NCBI GenBank assembly: GCA_016717145.1
Contig: JADKGD010000073.1
Coordinates: forward strand, 186,001 to 250,000
DNA from: Saprospiraceae bacterium
GTDB taxonomy: Bacteria; Bacteroidota; Bacteroidia; Chitinophagales; Saprospiraceae
Direction of reading: 5' to 3'
DNA: 64,000 bases
Shown here: piece by piece, positions 58,152 through 64,000 of the stretch
How positions within the stretch are numbered: the first letter of the stretch is position 1
How the letters are laid out: every line of letters begins with the position of its first letter
Made by a program: the position numbers and the translations under genes
The notes under the pieces: generated by a model
Seen by the model: only the letters and a program-made list of their open reading frames with translations
What the model was told of the DNA's origin: nothing
Database searches by the model: none

Positions 58152-59155
58152 TTATTGGTTTACAGGACCATATTTTTCAACAAATTCTTTCATATCCTGA
58201 ACCATAGCTTTGGATCCCATTACAATTGAAGATGTTTGATGTAACGAATTAATTTCCACATCCATTATCCGCTCAAGCTTGCATGTGAGCGCAGTACCAC
58301 CTGCCTGCTCAACAATATATGCCATTGGAAAACATTCGTAAAGTAATCGTAATTTACCTTTAGGATATTTTCGTGTATTTGGATATAAAAAAATACCACC
58401 CTGGAACATTATTCGGTGTATGTCAGACACCATACTTCCTATGTATCGCAAGCGATAATTCAGATCAGAACAATGGTCAATATATCGCATCATTTCAAGA
58501 TCAAACTTCAAATAATAACCCTGGTTTACGGAATAATAATTACCTGACGTTGGCATTTGTATATTTCGATGAGAGAGACAAAACTCACCGATGCTTGGGT
58601 CAAGCGTAAAGCCGTTTACCCCATCACCCGTAGAGTAAACGAGCAAGGTTGATGTGCCGTAAAGTACATAACCTGCAGCTACAAGATTTGATCCTTTTTG
58701 TAAAAAATCACTGATTTGACAAGGACCATCTTCAGGACTTTTTCGTTTATAAATACCAAATATTGTTCCTACGGAAACATTGACATCGATATTGGAAGAC
58801 CCATCAAGCGGATCCATTACGACAATGTATGTTGCTTTTTTTAATGGATCAATTGGCAAATCAATAAAATCAAGATTTTCTTCAGAAGCAATGCCGCATA
58901 CTTCTCCGCTAAATGATAGTGTTTCGATAAATGTTTCATTGGCAAAAACATCCAGTTTCTGAACATCATCTCCTGTGGAATTAGTACTACCTTCAACACC
59001 CAAAATATTTACCAAGCCCGCCTTATTGACTTCTCTGTTTACAATTTTGCCGCTATTCCTATATCCCTTAGTAACCTTGTGAAACTACCGGAGGATTCGG
59101 ATTTTTCTTTTTGTGACCTGATAATAAATTCATCAAGCGTTACAATTTTATTCAT
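58152..59155 (-). CDS. fbp: Class 1 fructose-1,6-bisphosphatase (one frameshift)
   Basis: Starts at 59155 with MNKIVTLDEFIIRSQKEKSE, SSGSFTRLLRDIGIAAK. A frameshift near 59045 leads to VNREVNKAGLVNILGVEGST, NSTGDDVQKLDVFANETFIE, ICGIASEENL-like text and the metal-binding YIVVMDPLDGSSNIDVNVSV then GTIFGIYKRK. The sugar-phosphate segment is QGGIFLYPNTRKYPKGKLRL then LYECFPMAYIVEQAGG. About 334 residues. It converts fructose-1,6-bisphosphate to fructose-6-phosphate, an essential gluconeogenic step. The single break lies in a short homopolymer in a housekeeping gene, so it is almost certainly an error. Confidence 0.9.
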
Positions 59156-59420
59156 GAATAAATATTTTATTTGATTAGGTGACGTAAATATAAAAAATTA
59201 GTCTTAAAACAGGATAAGAAATTGATATTGTAAAGTGGATATTATTTTCAATTCGGGGGAATCATATGATTATTTAATTATATTTTGGTCTTTAGATATA
59301 TCTATTCTTTATATATTGTTGAACTAATTTATTTAATAATTAAATTTATTATTATATCAATTTAATTATTTTTAATTATATTTCTGCTTTATTTATTTAC
59401 TTATTAAACCAACTATTTAT

Positions 59421-60209
59421 ATGAGATCATTTCTAATAGCACTTTTAATGTTGCTGTGGCTCATCTTAGGTTGGCTTTATTACAAGGATTTTAATAAATG
59501 TTGTGGCGACAAAACCTTGACAGGTGCAGTCCCTGCAATTGAAAAAACAGGACCTATTCTCTTTAATTGGGGAAATAGTACACCGATCCTTGGAGAAGGC
59601 TGGCCAATGATGAGGGATTCCATTGCTGCCTTGGCAACCGGAAGTAACAAACTTGAAATTACAGGCTGGTTTTGTGAAGATTCAGCTCCTGCTGAAACAG
59701 ATAGTACCGGTCTTAAAAGGGCCGCTGAAACCAGGAAATTATTTCCTGAAGTTACCGATGACAAAATTATAATTCTCAGCAAAGCTGTTTTATGTGACTC
59801 TATGCATCAGGTGCAGAAATTTGAATCTGTTTCGTTTGCAGCGCGTATGAACACAGAAAATATAAAGGAAATTGCCGACAAAACCTTGATTTATTTCCCT
59901 TTTAATTCAATCAGAGAATTGAATAGCTCGGAGGTTGAAAACTATCTGGATGATGTATCCGAAAGGGTAAAAAAATCAGGTGAGTCTATCAGTTTAACCG
60001 GACATACAGATAATATAGGAAACGATAAATCAAATCTTATTTTAGGACAAAAAAGGGCAAATATAATCAAGAACTACCTTGTTTCAAAAGGAGTTGAGGT
60101 CAACAAAATAAATGCTACCTCAAAAGGGGAATCAGATCCGATTGCCGAGAATGGTACTGAGGATGGTCGGGCAAAAAACAGAAGAACAGAATTACAAATC
60201 ATTAAATAA
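59421..60209 (+). CDS. OmpA-family protein with N-terminal membrane anchor
   Basis: 262 residues. One N-terminal hydrophobic helix (MRSFLIALLMLLWLILGWLY) anchors it; CC at 27-28 (NKCCGD) could form a disulfide or be acylated. The middle is a degenerate OmpA-like repeat (LEITGWFCEDSAPAETDSTG, LKRAAETRKLF). The C-terminal OmpA domain is clear: TLIYFPFNSIRELNSSEVEN, ISLTGHTDNIGNDKSNLILG, QKRANIIKNYLVSKGVEVNK and GRAKNRRTELQI. It binds peptidoglycan. Its gene is 20 bases ahead of a helix-hairpin-helix membrane protein, a striking pairing. Confidence 0.88.
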   Translation: MRSFLIALLMLLWLILGWLYYKDFNKCCGDKTLTGAVPAIEKTGPILFNWGNSTPILGEGWPMMRDSIAALATGSNKLEITGWFCEDSAPAETDSTGLKRAAETRKLFPEVTDDKIIILSKAVLCDSMHQVQKFESVSFAARMNTENIKEIADKTLIYFPFNSIRELNSSEVENYLDDVSERVKKSGESISLTGHTDNIGNDKSNLILGQKRANIIKNYLVSKGVEVNKINATSKGESDPIAENGTEDGRAKNRRTELQIIK

Positions 60210-60228
60210 CCTAATAAAAAATATAATC

Positions 60229-61185
60229 ATGATCGTATTATTTGATTTTTGCTCTATTCCATGGTGGTTAACCTGGTTATTACCATTTTTACTTGGCTTA
60301 GGCATAGGATGGCTCCTTTGGGGTAAATATAAAGCTATAGTGGCTGATCTCGAATCCAAAATCAAAGGATTGGACGTCAGAATTCAGGGACTCGAAGCTG
60401 ATCTGGAAGCTTGCAAAAAAATGAGAATGGAAGCTGAAGGTAACGTTTCCATGTTGCGTGGTAAATTGAGGGAACTGGAAGCCATGGCCGCAGGAGCAAA
60501 GGGAGCTATTGCTGTGCCAGTAGCAGCTGTTACAGCTGCTAAAACCAGTAGCATTGCACCTGCTGCATCCGGTTCATCCGATAGATATTTTGCTGCCATA
60601 GGCACAGACAAACTCCAGACGATAGAAGGTATTGGACCAAAAATGGAAGAGATATTAAATGAAAATGGTATCAAATCTTTTGCTCAATTATCATCAACAT
60701 CCAAAGAGGAATTAAGAAATATTCTGAATAAGTATGGTGATAAATATCGCATTATTGATCCAAATACCTGGCCTCAACAAGCTGCTTTAGCCAATGACAG
60801 AAACTGGAGCGGCCTAATTGAACTCCAAAAAGCATTGGATACCGGAAGGTCAGATAACGCGCCTACAGGTCAGACTGATTCAAAACTTGAAAAATTTCTT
60901 ATCAAAGCCGGCGTTATACGCAGATGGGCTCAGGATGATTTGAAAGTTGTTGAAGGCATAGGACCTAAAATAGAGCAATTACTTCATGCAGCTGGCATCA
61001 AAACATGGAGAAGTCTTGCTGAGACTCCTGTCTCGAGGATACAGGAAATATTGACTGCAGCCGGCTCTCGGTATCAATTGGCTGACCCGGGGACATGGCC
61101 AAAACAATCAGAAATGGCTGATGCCGGAAGATGGGATGATCTTCAGGTTTATCAGGATGCACTTCAGGCTGGTAAGACAAAGTAA
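60229..61185 (+). CDS. Membrane-anchored double helix-hairpin-helix protein
   Basis: 318 residues when started at the ATG at 60229, right before the membrane helix (PWWLTWLLPFLLGLGIGWLL). A coiled coil follows (YKAIVADLESKIKGLDVRIQ, about 33-85), then an Ala-rich linker. Two copies of a roughly 80-residue HhH module come next: LQTIEGIGPKMEEILNENGI with FAQLSSTSKEELRNIL, and LKVVEGIGPKIEQLLHAAGI with WRSLAETPVSRIQEIL. Each is followed by the same D-P-x-TWP and W..L...Q.AL tail. The EGIGPK turns resemble DNA-backbone-binding hairpins, though protein binding is possible. Part of an operon with the OmpA-like gene. Confidence 0.8.
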   Translation: MIVLFDFCSIPWWLTWLLPFLLGLGIGWLLWGKYKAIVADLESKIKGLDVRIQGLEADLEACKKMRMEAEGNVSMLRGKLRELEAMAAGAKGAIAVPVAAVTAAKTSSIAPAASGSSDRYFAAIGTDKLQTIEGIGPKMEEILNENGIKSFAQLSSTSKEELRNILNKYGDKYRIIDPNTWPQQAALANDRNWSGLIELQKALDTGRSDNAPTGQTDSKLEKFLIKAGVIRRWAQDDLKVVEGIGPKIEQLLHAAGIKTWRSLAETPVSRIQEILTAAGSRYQLADPGTWPKQSEMADAGRWDDLQVYQDALQAGKTK

Positions 61186-61204
61186 AAACAATAGACTTTT
61201 AATA

Positions 61205-61242
61205 TTAGGAAGGAGAATATCAACAGATGTTCTCTTTCCTAA
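61205..61242 (+). terminator. Terminator of the OmpA/HhH operon
   Basis: TTAGGAAGGAGAATATC (61205-61221) pairs with GATGTTCTCTTTCCTAA (61226-61242), 15 of 17 positions, with AACA as loop, 20 bases after the stop codon at 61185 and followed by TTTAG. Confidence 0.7.
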
Positions 61243-61398
61243 TTTAGTATTTTGATGAACCGTCCATTGTAATATTGACAGATAATTGCCATTTAAAGCT
61301 TTACAAAATAATTTTCAAAGAATCGAAAAACCGGAAATGAACTATTACAGATATTCAAATGTATTTTTTACTACCTTTACAGCAAATTCTTACTTTAA

Positions 61399-62074
61399 TT
61401 GAATAAAACATTTGTTTTAGAATTTGATGATGTTGATATTTATCAGGAAGACAACCTGATATTAAAAAAAGTTGATTTTAGACTGGCGCCAGCTGAAACA
61501 TGTTACATCATTGGGAAGTCAGGTAGTGGTAAGACCAGTTTTCTAAAAACTATATATGGTAGTATTCCTGTTAAAAATGGTAAAGCAACAGTAGCAGGAT
61601 TTTCATTACATAATATTGAAAGCAAAGACATCCCGTTGCTCAGAAGAAAGCTAGGCATGGTTTTTCAGGATTTTATTTTATTTGAAGATTGGTCAGTAGG
61701 CCGGAATCTCATGTATATTCTGGAGGCTACAGGATGGAAGGACCGGTCCCAGATGACATCAAGAGTGCTTCAGGTTTTAGACATGGTTGCACTCACGGGA
61801 TATGAAAAAACCTGTCACTTCGCTTTCAGGTGGGGAACAGCAGCGATTGGTTATTGCGAGAGCCTTACTTAATAATCCACCGATTATAATAGCAGATGAA
61901 CCTACCGGCAATCTTGATCCTGACACAAGCGATGAAATTCTGTACTTATTAAATAGATTGGCACGCGAATTTGGTACATCTATCATTATAGCTACCCATG
62001 ATTACAGATTAATCCAAAAATTTCCAGCTCGTGTTTACAAGTGTGAAGGTGGTTCAATTACTGAAGTTGGATGA
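61399..62074 (+). CDS. ftsE: Cell-division ATP-binding protein FtsE (one frameshift)
   Basis: An ABC ATPase of about 225 residues. The only plausible start is the TTG at 61399 (MNKTFVLEFDDVDIYQEDNL). Walker A is IIGKSGSGKTSFLKTIYGS, the Q-loop is GMVFQDFILFEDWSVGRNL. The frame shifts near 61800; the right frame has the signature VTSLSGGEQQRLVIARALL, Walker B IIIADEPTGNLDPDTSDEI and the switch His in IIIATHDYRLIQKF. FtsE with FtsX activates peptidoglycan hydrolysis at the septum. The break is at an A-run in an important gene, so probably an error. No ftsX lies next to it, as is common in Bacteroidota. Confidence 0.88.
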
Positions 62075-62092
62075 TAAAACAGAACATTGGAA

Positions 62093-64000
62093 TTAAGTAT
62101 ATTTCCTGAACATAAGCTTGCTCGACATCAGACCATATATCAACACTGAAATAGAACTTACCGGCATTATTATGGCAGCTACTACAGGTAATAGTTCGCC
62201 TCGCACAGCAAAGTAAAGCCCGACAACATTGTATAAAAATGCGATTACAAATGCGCCGATGATTATCCATCTGGCTTGTTTTAAAAATGTGAGATAATTA
62301 AGCAGAGAACCGAATGCCTCCGCACCCAGGATAGCATCACATGCGGGTGTAAAATTATTGGAATCTTCTGAGATTACAATTCCAATATCACTTTGCATTA
62401 AAGCTCCGGCATCATTAATGCCATCCCCGATCATAGCAACTTTATATCCTAAATGTTGGCGAGTTTTTATATAATTGAGCTTATCAATTGGTTTTTGGTC
62501 AAAGATCATGGTGGCACCAACCGGAAAAAAAGTTTGCAACCTTTCTTTTTCTTTATCATTATCGCCTGATAATATACTGACTTTATAAGATTTTGACAAC
62601 TTACTGATGAGGTTTTCCACGCCTTGACGCAATTGGTGGAAAATATCAAAATGTGTGATAACGATACCATCCATTTCAATAAATATTCCTTTTAGTTGTT
62701 TATCTCCTTTTTGGTCAAATATAAAATCCGGTGAACCAACCCTTATAGTTGTGTCTCCTACCCGAGCTTCAATACCACGTCCCGGAGTCTCGCAAAAATA
62801 AGATACTTCAGAGGTGAAATCGCCTTTTAAACTTTTAAAAATTGCTTTGCTGAGGGGATGACTCGATTGGAATACAGTACTTTTTAGAAGATATTCCTGA
62901 CGGGGAGTTATGGCTTTACCTATTAAAATAGCTGAGATATTTTTATGATCTGTTATAGTTCCGGTTTTATCAAAAATGATTTCATCAAGCTGTTGAATCC
63001 TATCTATAACCTGGACATTTTTTAAATAAAAGGAGTGTTTTCCAAGCAGCCTGAGGATGTTACCATAACTAAAAGGAATAGCAAGTGCCAAGGCGCATGG
63101 ACATGCAACAATAAGAACGGCAGTAAAGGCATTAAAAGCGACCGACTTGTCCGTAAATAACCAATATATCAAAGTAATTAGGGCAATTGACATAATAGTT
63201 ATTGTAAAATATTTTCCGATTTTTGAGACTAATGTCTGTGTGCGCGCTTCTTTATCAATACTAAATGTATCTTCATCCCACAATTTTGTGAGATAAGACT
63301 GATCTACTTTTTGAGTTAACTGGATCTGAATATTGACACCAATATTTTTTCCGCCTGCAAATAACTTTGCTCCTTCAGGCTTTTTAGTTAGTTCGGACTC
63401 ACCAGTTACAAAACTATAATCAATTGACGCACTACCTTTTATTAATATGGCATCCCCGGGAATAATTTCTTCGTTTTTGATTAAAAGAAGGTCGCCTACC
63501 TTCAATTTGTCCAGGCTTCTGGATTGCCAGCCTTCTGTTGTTTGCGTCAATGCAGATATTGGAAAATATGATTTATAATTCCTATCAAAGGCAATCGAAT
63601 AAAAAGTATATTGCTGAAACCATTTTCCGATAAGCAAGAAAAAAATAAATCCGGCAAGACTATCAAGATATCCTTCACCCGTTTGGGAAATAATCTCATA
63701 CACACTTCTGAAAAACAAAGTAAGCATTCCTACAGCAATGGGAATGTCTATGTTTACAGCTTTCATTTTTATGGTCCAGTATGCTGACCTCAAATAGTCA
63801 TAACCACTGTACAACAACAAAGGAAGCGCTAAAATGATATTAATATATCCTATATAAAACTTTACTGAAGCCTGGGCAAAACCAAGATATTCAGGAAAAC
63901 TTAATAGCATAATATTCCCAAATGAAAAACCTGCCAAGCCCAATTTATAATAGAGTTTTCGATCGGAAAATGTATTTTTTGATTCTGAAAGTTTTTGCAG
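62093..64000 (-). CDS. ccoI: CcoI/FixI-type copper-translocating P-type ATPase, N-terminus outside window
   Basis: 635 visible residues, open to the right edge (LQKLSESKNTFSDRKLYYKL continues upstream of GLAGFSFGN). The transport motif is VLIVACPCALALAIPFSY and the phosphorylation site LDEIIFDKTGTITDHKNIS. The hinge is KVAMIGDGINDAGALMQSDI, and an HP motif appears in STVFQSSHPLSKAIF. The absence of a second CPH and the layout fit the CcoI/FixI branch that delivers copper to cbb3 cytochrome oxidase. The N-terminal metal-binding domain lies outside the window. It converges with ftsE, 18 bases apart; CcoNOP genes are likely beyond the right edge. Confidence 0.88.
   Translation of the reverse strand: MQKLSESKNTFSDRKLYYKLGLAGFSFGNIMLLSFPEYLGFAQASVKFYIGYINIILALPLLLYSGYDYLRSAYWTIKMKAVNIDIPIAVGMLTLFFRSVYEIISQTGEGYLDSLAGFIFFLLIGKWFQQYTFYSIAFDRNYKSYFPISALTQTTEGWQSRSLDKLKVGDLLLIKNEEIIPGDAILIKGSASIDYSFVTGESELTKKPEGAKLFAGGKNIGVNIQIQLTQKVDQSYLTKLWDEDTFSIDKEARTQTLVSKIGKYFTITIMSIALITLIYWLFTDKSVAFNAFTAVLIVACPCALALAIPFSYGNILRLLGKHSFYLKNVQVIDRIQQLDEIIFDKTGTITDHKNISAILIGKAITPRQEYLLKSTVFQSSHPLSKAIFKSLKGDFTSEVSYFCETPGRGIEARVGDTTIRVGSPDFIFDQKGDKQLKGIFIEMDGIVITHFDIFHQLRQGVENLISKLSKSYKVSILSGDNDKEKERLQTFFPVGATMIFDQKPIDKLNYIKTRQHLGYKVAMIGDGINDAGALMQSDIGIVISEDSNNFTPACDAILGAEAFGSLLNYLTFLKQARWIIIGAFVIAFLYNVVGLYFAVRGELLPVVAAIIMPVSSISVLIYGLMSSKLMFRKYT

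Overview
The window is AT-rich Bacteroidota DNA, most likely from a Saprospiraceae- or Chitinophagales-like environmental bacterium. The evidence is a FecA-like TonB receptor with an N-terminal carboxypeptidase-regulatory domain, a type IX secretion (T9SS) protein with PKD and PPC-like repeats, a reprolysin-type metallopeptidase, DUF3347 and DUF2461 proteins, a CopA-CopB fusion, CcoI, TTTG/TAnnTTTG promoter boxes and an absence of Shine-Dalgarno sites. No rRNA, tRNA or CRISPR array was seen.

Layout. 0-5 kb: cut-off membrane protein, GNAT, beta-helix acyltransferase, TonB receptor. 5-9 kb: MFS transporter and a MarR-controlled pair of NAD(P)-binding reductases. 9-10 kb: ECF sigma factor with a probable membrane anti-sigma partner. 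10-21 kb: two giant secreted proteins around a cluster of DUF2461, DHCW cupin, PhzF, YjdI ferredoxin and an OsmC-GNAT fusion. 21-26 kb: palindromic repeats, a BNR-repeat lipoprotein, an ST7/TPR-like protein and decayed intergenic DNA. 26-41 kb: a redox and stress island (TspO, Ndh-2, Hsp31-like, MDR reductase, succinate-semialdehyde dehydrogenase, FMN reductase, pterin dehydratase, DUF6496, two DUF2383 proteins, TerC, NmrA, KatG). 41-47 kb: rhodanese, LLM flavin oxidoreductase, an LCIB-type carbonic anhydrase with a bestrophin channel, Na/Pi cotransporter and CHAD protein. 47-51.5 kb: copper-handling cluster. 52-54 kb: GNAT, VOC and AraC regulator. 54-57 kb: transposon graveyard (IS110, IS21-like, IS256) with a yihY fragment. 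57-64 kb: esterase, fructose bisphosphatase, OmpA plus a membrane-anchored helix-hairpin-helix protein, FtsE and a CcoI-type copper ATPase cut by the right edge.

Two points matter most. First, a large share of the genes, including normally essential or housekeeping ones (ftsE, fbp, katG), carry frameshifts, mostly at homopolymers. There is also a roughly 370-base nonsense stretch at 30480-30850, a 50-base poly-G at 35509-35558 and a 20-base poly-T at 56564-56583. I read most breaks as sequencing or assembly error and give whole-gene spans. Second, the best candidate for an under-described system is the two-gene unit at 42477-44213. It pairs an LCIB-family zinc carbonic anhydrase with a bestrophin anion channel, the same two protein types used in the algal CO2-concentrating mechanism, here in a heterotroph-like genome next to phosphate-handling genes.
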